Shown: positions 24,365 through 33,404, counted from the stretch's first letter. The stretch: DNA of 56,461 nt from Clostridia bacterium (GCA_900764105.1 CAAFMS010000024.1:1-56461), one strand, 5' to 3'. The notes: generated from the sequence alone by a model not told the origin. Numbers and translations: made by a program.

Positions 24365-24550
24365 ATGGCAAAAACAGCAATGATAAACAAACAGAAAAAG
24401 ACACCGAAATTCTCCACGAGAGGATATACGAGATGTTCTATCTGCGGAAGACCGCACGCCGTTCTGAAAAAATACGGAGTATGCCGTATCTGCTTCAGAG
24501 AATTAGCATACAAGGGACAAATCCCCGGCGTTAAGAAGGCAAGTTGGTAA
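24365..24550 (+). CDS. rpsZ: 30S ribosomal protein S14, zinc-binding type Z
   Basis: 61 residues, the short zinc form. Cys24, Cys27, Cys40 and Cys43 (CSICGRPH...CRICFRE) form the zinc site. It is essential in the 30S head. In some bacteria a zinc-free paralogue replaces it under zinc starvation; none is in this window. GGAGAA lies upstream. Confidence 0.98.
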   Translation: MAKTAMINKQKKTPKFSTRGYTRCSICGRPHAVLKKYGVCRICFRELAYKGQIPGVKKASW

Positions 24551-24567
24551 GAGGAGGTTAGAAGAAA

Positions 24568-24966
24568 ATGACAGATCCTATCGCAGATATGCTTACGCGC
24601 ATCAGAAACGCATTGACGGTTAAACACGACACTGTGGAAATCCCCATGTCGAATATGAAGAAGTCGATCGCGCAGATACTTTTAGACGAAGGTTACATCG
24701 CTAAATACGACGTAGTCAAAGAAGACGGCGACGTACAGGGCAAGATCGTAATCGAATTGAAATACGGACCTAAGGGCGAAAGAGTCATCAACGGACTTAA
24801 GAGAATATCGAAACCCGGACTCAGAATTTACGCAGGTTGCGAAGAACTTCCGAAAGTACTCGGAGGACTCGGAATCGCTATAATTTCCACCCCGAAGGGC
24901 GTAATGACGGACAAGGCGGCAAGAAAGTTCAACCACGGCGGCGAAGTTCTTGCGTACGTTTGGTAA
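24568..24966 (+). CDS. rpsH: 30S ribosomal protein S8
   Basis: 132 residues. S8 binds the central domain of 16S rRNA and, in E. coli, represses the spc operon. It starts MTDPIADMLTRIRNA and ends with GVMTDKAARKFNHGGEVLAYVW, both diagnostic. AGGAGGT precedes the start. Confidence 0.98.
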   Translation: MTDPIADMLTRIRNALTVKHDTVEIPMSNMKKSIAQILLDEGYIAKYDVVKEDGDVQGKIVIELKYGPKGERVINGLKRISKPGLRIYAGCEELPKVLGGLGIAIISTPKGVMTDKAARKFNHGGEVLAYVW

Positions 24967-24978
24967 GGAGGTCGAAGA

Positions 24979-25521
24979 ATGTCAAGAATAGGCAGAGAGC
25001 CGGTTACGTTACCGGCAGGAGTAACTTTAACGGCAGACAACGGCCTACTTACTGTAAAAGGACCTTTGGGAACGCTTACTCAGGACTATGACGCGGCTAA
25101 CATTTCCTTCAAAGTAGACGGAAACGTAGCGCACGTTATGAGAGCGTCCGAAGAAGCGGCGGTAAAGGCGAAGCACGGCTTGTACAGAGCGCTTCTCCAC
25201 AACATGGTAGTCGGAGTAACTAAGGGCTATGAAAAATCGCTCGTAGTAAACGGCGTAGGTTGGAAGGTCGCTCAGACGGGAAAGGACATAACCTTATCGG
25301 TCGGTTTCAGCCACAACGTAGTCGTAAACGCGGTTGACGGAATTACCCTTACGGCGGTATCCCCGACGGAAATCAGCGTAAAGGGAATCGACAAAGTCAT
25401 CGTAGGACAAATCGCGTCGAATATCAGAGCAATCAGAAAGCCCGAACCTTACCACGGCTACGGTATCGCTTACAAAGACGAGACCATCGAACGTAAGGAA
25501 GGCAAGACGGCGGGTAAATAA
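24979..25521 (+). CDS. rplF: 50S ribosomal protein L6
   Basis: 180 residues in two similar domains near the factor-binding site. It starts MSRIGREPVTLPAGV and has the C-terminal signature RKPEPYHGYGIAYKDE. GGAGGT lies before the ATG, 12 bases after rpsH. Confidence 0.98.
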   Translation: MSRIGREPVTLPAGVTLTADNGLLTVKGPLGTLTQDYDAANISFKVDGNVAHVMRASEEAAVKAKHGLYRALLHNMVVGVTKGYEKSLVVNGVGWKVAQTGKDITLSVGFSHNVVVNAVDGITLTAVSPTEISVKGIDKVIVGQIASNIRAIRKPEPYHGYGIAYKDETIERKEGKTAGK

Positions 25522-25534
25522 GGAGTAAACTGAT

Positions 25535-25903
25535 ATGATATCTAAAATTGATAAGAATACAGACAGAAAGAAGAGACACGAGAGAGTAAGGGTTAAGATT
25601 TCCGGAACTGCGGAATGCCCGAGACTCTGCGTATACAGAAGTCTCAGCAATATTTACGCGCAGATCATCGACGACGTAAAGGGCAACACCCTTGTCGCTT
25701 GCTCGACGAGAGACAAAGCGGTAGCGGAACTCGTAAAGGGTAAGACCAAGAGCGAGCAGGCTAAGGTTGTCGGCGAAGAACTCGCGAAGAAAGCGGTTGC
25801 TAAGGGTATCGAGAACGTCGTATTCGACAGAGGCGGTTACCTTTACATCGGCAGAGTACAAAGTTTAGCAGACGGCGCCAGAGCAGGCGGCTTAAAATTC
25901 TAA
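25535..25903 (+). CDS. rplR: 50S ribosomal protein L18
   Basis: 122 residues. L18 binds 5S rRNA with L5. The segments KISGTAECPRLCVYRS and VVFDRGGYLYIGRVQSLADGARAGGLKF are family marks. The N-terminus is basic and probably flexible. AAGGAG lies upstream. Confidence 0.98.
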   Translation: MISKIDKNTDRKKRHERVRVKISGTAECPRLCVYRSLSNIYAQIIDDVKGNTLVACSTRDKAVAELVKGKTKSEQAKVVGEELAKKAVAKGIENVVFDRGGYLYIGRVQSLADGARAGGLKF

Positions 25904-25918
25904 GAGGAGGAGCGAAAA

Positions 25919-26440
25919 ATGGCAAAAGAGAATAACAGACCTCAAAGAAAGCAGGATCGCGACGACGGTCTTTGCAAAAAACTTATAGCCGTCAACCGTA
26001 TTACCAAGGTAGTAAAGGGCGGTCGTAAAATGCGTTTCGCGGCTCTCGTAGTAGTCGGCGACGAAAACGGCAAAGTCGGATGCGGAAGCGGAAAGGCTAA
26101 CGAAGTACCCGAAGCAATCGAGAAAGCGACCGCGCAGGCTAAAAAGGCAATGCGTAAGGTATCGCTTGTCGGAACCACCATTCCTCACACCGTAATCGGT
26201 AAATTCGGCAGAGGCTCGGTACTTATGATGCCGGCTGAAGAAGGTACCGGAGTTATCGCGGGCGGCCCCGTCCGTTCGGTAATGGAAGCGGCGGGAATCA
26301 AGAACATCAGAACCAAATCTCACGGCACTTCGAACCCCGTAAATATGGTAAAAGCCGTTATCACGGGACTTAACGAACTTAAAACTGCCGAAGAAGTGGC
26401 TGCTCTTCGCGGAAAGACCGCAGAAGAAATTATGGGTTAA
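25919..26440 (+). CDS. rpsE: 30S ribosomal protein S5
   Basis: 173 residues. S5 shapes the mRNA entry and decoding fidelity. The double-stranded-RNA-binding-like N-domain includes VNRITKVVKGGRKMRFAALV, and the signature VGTTIPHTVIGKFG follows. GAGGAGGAG lies before the start. Confidence 0.98.
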   Translation: MAKENNRPQRKQDRDDGLCKKLIAVNRITKVVKGGRKMRFAALVVVGDENGKVGCGSGKANEVPEAIEKATAQAKKAMRKVSLVGTTIPHTVIGKFGRGSVLMMPAEEGTGVIAGGPVRSVMEAAGIKNIRTKSHGTSNPVNMVKAVITGLNELKTAEEVAALRGKTAEEIMG

Positions 26441-26454
26441 GGAGGGGCTTTAAA

Positions 26455-26637
26455 ATGGAAAAACAGGTTAAAGTGACTCTTGTAAAAAGCACGATTGCGT
26501 GCCTTCCCAAGCAGAAAGCGGTAGTAGCCGCTTTGGGGCTTAAAAAAATAAATCAATCCAAGATTTTTACCGTTAACGCTGCGCTTGAAGGTCAGTTGGC
26601 TTTGGTAGCGCACATGGTAAAGGTCGAAAACGTATAA
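26455..26637 (+). CDS. rpmD: 50S ribosomal protein L30
   Basis: 60 residues, standard for bacterial L30. It contains KSTIACLPKQKAVVAALGLKKI, the conserved helix that packs on 23S rRNA. It lies in the usual spc place between rpsE and rplO; GGAGGGG precedes it. Confidence 0.97.
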   Translation: MEKQVKVTLVKSTIACLPKQKAVVAALGLKKINQSKIFTVNAALEGQLALVAHMVKVENV

Positions 26638-26650
26638 GGAAGGTAACGAA

Positions 26651-27097
26651 ATGAGAATCGATACATTATCGCCTGCAGAAGGCGCAAGAACTTCCAAAAA
26701 GAGATTAGGTCGCGGAATCGGTTCCGGACTCGGCAAAACGAGCGGTAAAGGTCATAAAGGACAATGGGCGAGAAGCGGCGGCGGAGTAAGACCGGGATTC
26801 GAAGGCGGACAGATGCCTCTGACCCGTAAAGTTCCGAAACGCGGTTTCAACAACCACTTCAAAGTCGTTTACGCGGTAGTCAATCTCGACAAACTCAATA
26901 TGTTCGAGGCGGGAACGGTCGTAGATTACGACGTTCTCCTTGAAAACGGACTTGTCAAGGCGGTTAAGGACGCTGCGGGACTTAAAGTTCTCGGCAGCGG
27001 CAAACTCGAAGTCGCTCTGACGGTTAAAGCGTCTAAATTCTCGGCAACTGCGAAAAAAGCTATCGAGGCGGCAGGCGGAACTGCGGAAGAAGTTTAA
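26651..27097 (+). CDS. rplO: 50S ribosomal protein L15
   Basis: 148 residues. A late assembly protein with a long extended N-terminus that threads into 23S rRNA: GRGIGSGLGKTSGKGHKG, then PGFEGGQMPL. GGAAGG precedes the start. It is the last ribosomal gene before secY. Confidence 0.98.
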   Translation: MRIDTLSPAEGARTSKKRLGRGIGSGLGKTSGKGHKGQWARSGGGVRPGFEGGQMPLTRKVPKRGFNNHFKVVYAVVNLDKLNMFEAGTVVDYDVLLENGLVKAVKDAAGLKVLGSGKLEVALTVKASKFSATAKKAIEAAGGTAEEV

Positions 27098-27123
27098 TCA
27101 CTTTTTCATAGCGGAGGTAGAAA

Positions 27124-28473
27124 ATGTTTGAAACGTTAAAAAACGCATTTAAAGTCAAAGAAATACGAATCAAGATCTACTGGACGCTGTTGTTTTTACT
27201 CCTTTACAGGGTCGGATGTTATATCCCGGTACCCGGTGTAGGAACGAGACTTTTATCGGATCAACAGTTAGCAAGTACTTCTTATTTAAGCATAATGAGT
27301 ATGATGACGGGCGGCTCGCTTATGAACGGAACGTTATTCGCGATGGGTATCGGACCGTACATTAACTCATCGATTATTATGCAACTTCTGGCAGTGGCAA
27401 TTCCGCCTCTCGAAAGATTATCCAAACAAGGTGAAGAAGGCAGAAGAAAGATTTCGGCTCTCACGAGATACGTAACCATTCTTCTTGCGATAATTCAGTC
27501 AATCGGTATACTCGTAAGTTACGGCGCAGCCGCAAACACGGGTAACTTCGCTTCGCTTGCGGCTATCATAGCGGGCGGCGCGGAGAACGTCGGCACGTTT
27601 GCGACGGTTCTCAGTTATATCATAATGGTTCTTTTCTACACGGCAGGTTCGTGCATAACGATGTGGATCGGCGAAAGAATTACGGAACACGGAGTATCGA
27701 ACGGTATTTCGCTTCTCATCTTCGCGGGTATCATCGCTTCGTTCGGAATATTCGTCGTAGAGCAGTTCAATACGATATTCTTGGGTCAAAGCGGACTCGA
27801 CAAAACCGCATTGTGGAAATTCATCGTTTATCTCGTAATAATAGTGGTGGTATTCGCCGCTATCGTATGGATAGAACTTGCGGAAAGAAAAATCAAGGTT
27901 CAGTACGCGAAACAGGTTAAAGGCAGAAAGATGTACGGCGGACAGTCCACCGAGATTCCGATTAAGGTCAACGCCAACGGCGTTATGCCCCTTATCTTCG
28001 CTTTCTCGATACTTTCGTTCCCCGAACTTTTAGGAACGCTCTTTAACTGGACGGGCTTTATGGCTTTCTGGCAGAAGTGGCTCGGCGCGACGTCGAGATA
28101 CCCGTTCTATTCGATAATTCTTTGCTTGCTGATACTGTTCTTCGCGTTCTTCTACTCGCAGATACAGTTCAATCCCGAAGATATTTCCAAGACCATTCAG
28201 CAGAACGGCGGATTTATCCCGGGAATCAGACCGGGCAAACCGACGGCTGATTATCTGAAGAAGATATCGAACAGACTCACGCTTTTCGGAGCGATTTTCC
28301 TCGCGATACTCGCGCTCATACCGTCTTTGGTACTCAACGCGATACTTCCCGCGGGATCGAGCGGTTCGTTCAGCGCGACGGGAATGCTCATCGTCGTATC
28401 CGTTGCGATAGAGTTCAACACGGCTCTCGAATCGCAGATTATGGCGAAGCAGTACAAAGGATTCCTGAAATAA
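27124..28473 (+). CDS. secY: Preprotein translocase channel SecY
   Basis: 449 residues with about ten transmembrane helices, the pore of the Sec system that exports or inserts proteins. It starts with a short cytosolic helix (KNAFKVKEIRIKIYW) and the plug helix region after GCYIPVPGV. The cytosolic loops carrying SecA and ribosome contacts are present (ERKIKVQYAKQ; GIRPGKPTADYL). CGGAGGT precedes it in a 26-base gap. It will secrete the three lipoproteins of this window. Confidence 0.98.
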   Translation: MFETLKNAFKVKEIRIKIYWTLLFLLLYRVGCYIPVPGVGTRLLSDQQLASTSYLSIMSMMTGGSLMNGTLFAMGIGPYINSSIIMQLLAVAIPPLERLSKQGEEGRRKISALTRYVTILLAIIQSIGILVSYGAAANTGNFASLAAIIAGGAENVGTFATVLSYIIMVLFYTAGSCITMWIGERITEHGVSNGISLLIFAGIIASFGIFVVEQFNTIFLGQSGLDKTALWKFIVYLVIIVVVFAAIVWIELAERKIKVQYAKQVKGRKMYGGQSTEIPIKVNANGVMPLIFAFSILSFPELLGTLFNWTGFMAFWQKWLGATSRYPFYSIILCLLILFFAFFYSQIQFNPEDISKTIQQNGGFIPGIRPGKPTADYLKKISNRLTLFGAIFLAILALIPSLVLNAILPAGSSGSFSATGMLIVVSVAIEFNTALESQIMAKQYKGFLK

Positions 28474-28474
28474 G

Positions 28475-29095
28475 ATGAAGGTTATATTGTTGGGAGCGCC
28501 CGGAGCGGGAAAAGGCACGCAAGCGGTAAGGCTTGCTAAGCGTTATAACATTCCGCACATATCCACGGGCGATATATTCAGAAGCAATATCAAAGAAAGA
28601 ACCCCGATCGGGATAGTTGCCAAATCTTATATAGATAAAGGGCAACTCGTTCCCGACGAGGTTACGATACAGATAGTCAAAGAGAGGCTTGAAAAGGACG
28701 ACTGTAAAAACGGTTATCTTTTGGACGGCTTCCCGAGGACGGTTTCGCAGGCGGAAGCGCTCGACGGTTTCTCTGAGATTGACAGCGTAGTCAACATCGA
28801 CGTTCCTCTTCATAAACTCATGAGAAGAATCACGGGCAGAAGAGTGTGCGGCAAATGCGGAGAAAGTTATCATATCGACTATCTTGACGGTTCGACTTCG
28901 TGCAGAAAGTGCGACGGAGAACTCATTCAGAGAGCGGACGACAACGAAGAGACGGTAGGTAAGAGGTTAGAGGTTTATGAAAAGCAGACCGCGCCGCTTA
29001 TCGACCATTACAAGTCGAAAGGAAAACTTATCGACATCGACGGAGACGGAGACATAGATTCGGTATTCGCCGCTATAGTCGAAAGGCTGGGCTGA
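28475..29095 (+). CDS. adk: Adenylate kinase, zinc-lid type
   Basis: 206 residues. It interconverts ATP, ADP and AMP. The P-loop LGAPGAGKGT is at the N-terminus, DGFPRT forms the NMP-binding part, and the LID carries a CxxC...CxxC zinc site (CGKC and CRKC), as in Gram-positive enzymes. Only one base separates it from secY, and it is followed by map after three bases, the standard spc arrangement. Confidence 0.98.
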   Translation: MKVILLGAPGAGKGTQAVRLAKRYNIPHISTGDIFRSNIKERTPIGIVAKSYIDKGQLVPDEVTIQIVKERLEKDDCKNGYLLDGFPRTVSQAEALDGFSEIDSVVNIDVPLHKLMRRITGRRVCGKCGESYHIDYLDGSTSCRKCDGELIQRADDNEETVGKRLEVYEKQTAPLIDHYKSKGKLIDIDGDGDIDSVFAAIVERLG

Positions 29096-29098
29096 AAG

Positions 29099-29836
29099 AT
29101 GATATATATCAAGAGCGATAAAGAAATTGAGTTAATGAGAAAACCGTGCGGAATAGTCCGCGACGTATTAAATCTCGTTCAGGACAAAATCAGAGCGGGA
29201 ATGACTACGAAGGAACTCGACAAGATTGCTTACGATTATATAACGTCTTGCGGAGCGAAGCCCTCGTTCCTCGGATACGGCGGTTTTCCCGCGGCGACCT
29301 GCATATCGATAGACGAGCAGGTAGTACACGGGTTCCCGTCCGACAGGATAATCGAAGAAGACCAGATAGTGAGCGTAGACGTGGGAGCGTATTTCAACGG
29401 TTTTCACGGCGACGCGGCGAGAAGTTTGTACGTCGGGCATATAAGTCCCGAAAAGAAAAAACTAATCGACGTCACGAGGGAGTGCTTCTTTGAAGGAATA
29501 AAGGGTATCTGTATAGGAAGCGCGCTCGGAGATATCGGAGCGCAGGTACAGGAACACGCGGAAAAGAACGGCTTTTCGGTCGTAAGAGATATGGTCGGAC
29601 ACGGAGTCGGCAGACAGTTGCACGAAGATCCGAGCGTACCGAATTACGGCAAGAGAGGAACGGGAGTCCGTTTGAAGAAAAATATGACCATAGCGATAGA
29701 GCCTATGATAAATATGGGCGGCTACGAAGTGGACATAGACGGTTGGAAGTGCGTAACGAGCGACGGCAAGCCCTCGGCGCATTACGAAAATACCGTGCTT
29801 ATAGGCGATAACGGAGTAGAAATACTTACTCTGTAA
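29099..29836 (+). CDS. map: Methionine aminopeptidase type I
   Basis: 245 residues. It removes the initiator Met from nascent proteins. The pita-bread fold and metal ligands are seen in DVGAYFNGFHGDAAR (two Asp), GHGVGRQLHEDP (His), the EPMINMG Glu and the C-terminal HYENTVL Glu. There is no SEC-C or SH3 extension. Placement after adk is usual. Confidence 0.98.
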   Translation: MIYIKSDKEIELMRKPCGIVRDVLNLVQDKIRAGMTTKELDKIAYDYITSCGAKPSFLGYGGFPAATCISIDEQVVHGFPSDRIIEEDQIVSVDVGAYFNGFHGDAARSLYVGHISPEKKKLIDVTRECFFEGIKGICIGSALGDIGAQVQEHAEKNGFSVVRDMVGHGVGRQLHEDPSVPNYGKRGTGVRLKKNMTIAIEPMINMGGYEVDIDGWKCVTSDGKPSAHYENTVLIGDNGVEILTL

Positions 29837-29970
29837 AGCGAAATAGAAGCGACGCGAAAAATCTGATGGTAAAAAGTGTAAACTTTTTAACTTTAAAGGA
29901 AGACGCTAAAACGCGTCGCGAAAAGAAAGGGGCGGGAACCCCGTCCGAAATAAAATTGGAGGAGTAAATT
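29837..29970 (+). promoter_or_regulatory. Structured spacer before infA
   Basis: GCGACGCG (29849-29856) pairs with CGCGTCGC (29912-29919). Inside it AAAAAGT (29871-29877) pairs with ACTTTTT (29882-29888). A third hairpin GGGG/CCCC spans 29929-29942. At 134 bases it is the longest gap in the operon. There is no promoter of good consensus, so it may be an RNA element or processing site. Confidence 0.35.
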
Positions 29971-30192
29971 GTGTCAAAAGACGACGTGATAGAGGCGGAA
30001 GGCGTTATCGAGGAAGCGTTGCCGAACGCTACGTTCAAAGTAAAGTTGTCAAACGGTTATGTGATAACAGCCTATATCTCGGGGAAATTGCGTATGAATT
30101 ATATCAAAATAATTCCGGGCGATTCCGTGAAGATTGAAATGAGCCCTTATGATCTGACTAAAGGTCGGATAGTCTGGCGTAGCAAAAACTGA
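29971..30192 (+). CDS. infA: Translation initiation factor IF-1
   Basis: 73 residues, starting with GTG after GGAGGAG. IF-1 blocks the 30S A site during initiation. The OB-fold core EGVIEEALPNATFKVKLSNGYVITAYISGKLRMNYIKIIPGDSV is complete. The C-terminal SPYDLTKGRIVWRSKN corresponds to the usual YDLTKGRI motif. A structured 134-base gap precedes it. Confidence 0.97.
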   Translation: MSKDDVIEAEGVIEEALPNATFKVKLSNGYVITAYISGKLRMNYIKIIPGDSVKIEMSPYDLTKGRIVWRSKN

Positions 30193-30230
30193 CAATTTTG
30201 TTAATTAAACTTAAATCGGAGGATTAAAAA

Positions 30231-30347
30231 ATGAAAGTAAGACCATCAGTGAAACCTATGTGCGATAAGTGCAGAGTCATTAAGAGAGAAGGAAAGGTTA
30301 TGGTTATTTGCTCGAAGAACAAGAGCCATAAACAGAGACAAGGTTAA
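30231..30347 (+). CDS. rpmJ: 50S ribosomal protein L36, zinc type
   Basis: 38 residues. It starts MKVRPSVKPMCDKC and binds zinc through Cys11, Cys14, Cys27 and His33. CGGAGG lies upstream, and the order infA-rpmJ-rpsM is canonical. A small protein easily missed by length filters. Confidence 0.98.
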   Translation: MKVRPSVKPMCDKCRVIKREGKVMVICSKNKSHKQRQG

Positions 30348-30418
30348 TTACTTTTCACATCTCGGGAAACCGAAAAACAAACAAATCAAATTTATAAAAA
30401 ATTCGGAGGATATACAAA

Positions 30419-30796
30419 ATGGCTCGTATTGCCGGCGTAGATTTACCAAGAGAAAAGCGCGTAGAAATCGGTATCACCTATATATATGGTATCGGCAGAC
30501 CTACCGCGACTAAAATTTTACAAGCGACGGGCGTCAATCCCGACACGAGGGTTAAAGACCTTACGGAAGACGACGTAGCGAAACTCAGAGATTATATCGA
30601 ACACAACCTTAAAGTAGAAGGCGAACTTAAAAGCGAAGTAAGTCTCTCGATAAAGAGACTTATGGAAATCGGCTGCTACCGCGGCGTAAGACACAGAAAG
30701 GGCTTACCCGTAAGAGGACAGAGTTCGAAGAGAAACGCGAGAACGAGAAAAGGTCCGCGTCGTACGGTCGCTAAGAAAAAGACCGCAACCAAATAA
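30419..30796 (+). CDS. rpsM: 30S ribosomal protein S13
   Basis: 125 residues. S13 forms bridge B1 and contacts P-site tRNA. It starts MARIAGVDLPREKRVE and ends in the basic tail GLPVRGQSSKRNARTRKGPRR. CGGAGG precedes it, in a 71-base AT-rich gap after rpmJ. Confidence 0.98.
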   Translation: MARIAGVDLPREKRVEIGITYIYGIGRPTATKILQATGVNPDTRVKDLTEDDVAKLRDYIEHNLKVEGELKSEVSLSIKRLMEIGCYRGVRHRKGLPVRGQSSKRNARTRKGPRRTVAKKKTATK

Positions 30797-30815
30797 TTAA
30801 AGGAGGGTACTAAAA

Positions 30816-31205
30816 ATGGCTGTTAAGAAAGTCGTAAAAAAACGTAAAGAACTTAAAAACGTTGACAAAGGTCAGGTACACATTCAGTCCTCCTTTAACA
30901 ACACCATCGTAACCGTTACCGATATGAACGGAAACGACATCGCGCATTGCAGTTCGGGCGCGCTCGGATACAGAGGCTCGAGAAAGAGTACTCCGTTCGC
31001 CGCTCAGCAGGCTGCCGAAACCGCGGCTAAAGCCGCTATGGAACACGGACTTCGCAGCGTAGAAGTTTTCGTCAAGGGTCCGGGACAAGGCAGAGAATCC
31101 GCAATCAGGGCGCTCGGAAACGTAGGTCTGGAAGTTACGCTCATTCAGGACGTATCGCCCATTCCTCACAACGGATGCCGTCCGCCGAAACGTCGTAGAG
31201 TTTAA
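30816..31205 (+). CDS. rpsK: 30S ribosomal protein S11
   Basis: 129 residues on the 30S platform. It contains SSFNNTIVTVTDMNGN and KGPGQGRESAIRAL, and the end DVSPIPHNGCRPPKRRRV is the family signature. GGAGGG lies before the start. Confidence 0.98.
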   Translation: MAVKKVVKKRKELKNVDKGQVHIQSSFNNTIVTVTDMNGNDIAHCSSGALGYRGSRKSTPFAAQQAAETAAKAAMEHGLRSVEVFVKGPGQGRESAIRALGNVGLEVTLIQDVSPIPHNGCRPPKRRRV

Positions 31206-31222
31206 TAGGGAGGTAATAAGAG

Positions 31223-31849
31223 ATGGCTAAATATACAGACGCAAAATGCCGCTTGTGCAGACGCGAGGGCGGTAAGTTATTCTTAAAGGGCGACAAATGT
31301 TACAAGACTTCTTGTCCGTTTGAAAGACGTCCCGTTGCTCCCGGACAACACGGAGCAGACAGAAAGAAAGTATCCGAATACGGATTACAACTTCGTGAAA
31401 AACAGAAGGCGAAGAGAATTTACGGCGTACTTGAAAGTCAGTTCAGAGACTATTACGAGAAAGCCGATAAAATGAAGGGAATTACGGGTGAGAACATGCT
31501 CTCGCTTTTGGAGAGAAGGCTTGATAACGTAGTTTACAGAATGGGTATCGCGGTATCCAGAAGTCAGGCTCGCCAACTCGTAACTCACGCGCACTTTAAC
31601 GTAAACGGCAGACCTGTCGATATCGCTTCGTATCAGGTAAAAGTCGGAGACGTTATATCGGTTAAAGAAGGAAAGAAATCTTCGCCCTATTTCGAAGCGC
31701 TTAAAGGCGCGGCGAAGAGCGGAAAGATGCCCAAGTGGGTAGATTTCGATTCCGAGAAATTAGAAGGAAAAATTCTTGCACTCCCGACGAGAGAGGATAT
31801 CGATTCGCAGATTACCGAACAGATGATTGTCGAGTTGTACTCTAAGTAA
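31223..31849 (+). CDS. rpsD: 30S ribosomal protein S4, zinc-binding form
   Basis: 208 residues. A primary 16S binder that affects fidelity. The N-terminus carries four cysteines (9, 12, 26, 31) for zinc, and the S4 RNA-binding domain is at about 95-155 (RLDNVVYRMGIAVSRSQARQLVTHAHF). The Bacillus S4 represses its own transcript; here it lies inside the alpha operon. Confidence 0.98.
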   Translation: MAKYTDAKCRLCRREGGKLFLKGDKCYKTSCPFERRPVAPGQHGADRKKVSEYGLQLREKQKAKRIYGVLESQFRDYYEKADKMKGITGENMLSLLERRLDNVVYRMGIAVSRSQARQLVTHAHFNVNGRPVDIASYQVKVGDVISVKEGKKSSPYFEALKGAAKSGKMPKWVDFDSEKLEGKILALPTREDIDSQITEQMIVELYSK

Positions 31850-31887
31850 TATATACCAAAATAGATTATCAGGAGGTATATTTTTCT

Positions 31888-32835
31888 ATGATGGAAATAG
31901 AAACGCCCAAGATTGTAACCGTAGAGAGCGACGACAGGACGTATGCCAAAATCGTAGCCGAGCCTTTGGAAAAAGGCTTCGGTTTGACGCTCGGCAACGC
32001 GCTTAGAAGAACGCTTTTATCTTCGCTTCCCGGAGCGGCGGCTCAAGGCATCAAATTTGCGAACGGGCTTGTAAAGCACGAATTTTCGACCGTTCCCGGA
32101 GTAAAAGAGGACGTTACCGAAATCATTCTCAACCTCAAAGGCGTGTCGTTCAAGACGGCAACCGTTACGGAAGATTTCAAAAAGGTAATGAGATTATACA
32201 AAACCGGACCGGCGGTAGTCGTTGCAGGGGATATCGCTTCCGATATGGAAGTCGAAGTTCTCAACAAGGACGCCTATATTTGCACGCTCGACAAAGGAGC
32301 GGTTCTCGATATGGAGATTACCGTAGGAAGAGGCAGAGGTTATAAAGGGGCTGAACACAACAAGACAGACGAGATAGATTATATTCCTATCGACTCTATC
32401 TATACGCCCGTCAAAAAAGTCAGTTACAACGTTGAAAGCACGAGAGTCGGACAGAATACCGACTACGACAAATTAACTCTCGAAGTATGGACGAACGGGG
32501 CGTTTTCGGGCAAGGAGATTATAAGTCTTGCGGCGAAAATACTCGGCGAACACATTCAGTTGTTCGCGCTCAGCAACGTAATGAGCGGACCTATCGTAGT
32601 ACCTGCAAAGCAGGACGATATGATGAGGGTCAGAGAGATGAGCATCGAAGAGATGGACTTGTCGGTACGTTCGTATAACTGCTTGAAGAGAGCAAACATT
32701 CACACGGTAGACGACTTGACGAAAAAGACCGAAGACGATATGCTTAAAGTTAGAAACTTAGGCAAAAAGTCTTTGGACGAAGTGATCTACAAATTAAATT
32801 CCTACGGTTTATCGTTGAAGGAAAAGGAGGACTAA
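31888..32835 (+). CDS. rpoA: RNA polymerase alpha subunit
   Basis: 315 residues. The N-terminal domain dimerises and holds beta and beta' (GNALRRTLLSSLPG). The C-terminal domain, about 245-315, contains the DNA-contacting helix-hairpin motif NCLKRANIHTVDDLT and GKKSLDEV. The start has ATG ATG; AGGAGGTA lies upstream. rplQ follows after three bases. Confidence 0.98.
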   Translation: MMEIETPKIVTVESDDRTYAKIVAEPLEKGFGLTLGNALRRTLLSSLPGAAAQGIKFANGLVKHEFSTVPGVKEDVTEIILNLKGVSFKTATVTEDFKKVMRLYKTGPAVVVAGDIASDMEVEVLNKDAYICTLDKGAVLDMEITVGRGRGYKGAEHNKTDEIDYIPIDSIYTPVKKVSYNVESTRVGQNTDYDKLTLEVWTNGAFSGKEIISLAAKILGEHIQLFALSNVMSGPIVVPAKQDDMMRVREMSIEEMDLSVRSYNCLKRANIHTVDDLTKKTEDDMLKVRNLGKKSLDEVIYKLNSYGLSLKEKED

Positions 32836-32838
32836 GAA

Positions 32839-33372
32839 ATGCCAAGGAAATTAGGTATGACAACCACGCAGAGAAAAGCGGTATTAAGAAATCAGGCTTC
32901 TAATCTTTTATGGTATGGCAGAATCGAAACTACTCTTTGCAGAGCAAAAGAATTGAAGCCTTACGTTGAAAAGATTATTACGCTCGCTATAAACAGTTAC
33001 GACGACGTTATCGAAACGACTGCTACCACGACCGATAAAAAGGGTAAGGAAGTTACCACCAAAGTTTTGAAAGACGGCGGAAAGAAACTTGCGGCAAGAA
33101 GAAAGATTATGTCGCTTACCTATGATATTCAGGAGCAGAGAAAGACCGAAGTCGCTAAAAACGCCGACGGAGAAGTTAAAGTCGTAAGAGAAACTATGGC
33201 TGACTTCAAGAAGAGAACGGCAGGCGTTAAGCATCCGCTCGTCGAAAAGGTATTCAACGTAATCGCTCCCGCGTACGCCGAAAGCGGCAGAAAGGGCGGT
33301 TATACGAGAATTTACCAACTCGGTATGAGAAAAGGCGACGCTGCCGACGTAGCGATCATCGAACTCGTTTAA
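32839..33372 (+). CDS. rplQ: 50S ribosomal protein L17 with internal insertions
   Basis: 177 residues against about 115-130 in most bacteria. The start MPRKLGMTTTQRKAVLRNQ and the end GGYTRIYQLGMRKGDAADVAIIELV are conserved. Extra charged sequence is inserted at about residues 55-83 and 98-128, rich in Thr, Lys, Glu and Asp, between helices near the tunnel exit. The frame is continuous and the alpha operon ends here with a strong terminator. The insertions would extend to the ribosome surface, by inference. Confidence 0.96.
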   Translation: MPRKLGMTTTQRKAVLRNQASNLLWYGRIETTLCRAKELKPYVEKIITLAINSYDDVIETTATTTDKKGKEVTTKVLKDGGKKLAARRKIMSLTYDIQEQRKTEVAKNADGEVKVVRETMADFKKRTAGVKHPLVEKVFNVIAPAYAESGRKGGYTRIYQLGMRKGDAADVAIIELV

Positions 33373-33404
33373 TCGAAAGGTTGATTTCACAAAAGTAAAA
33401 AACG

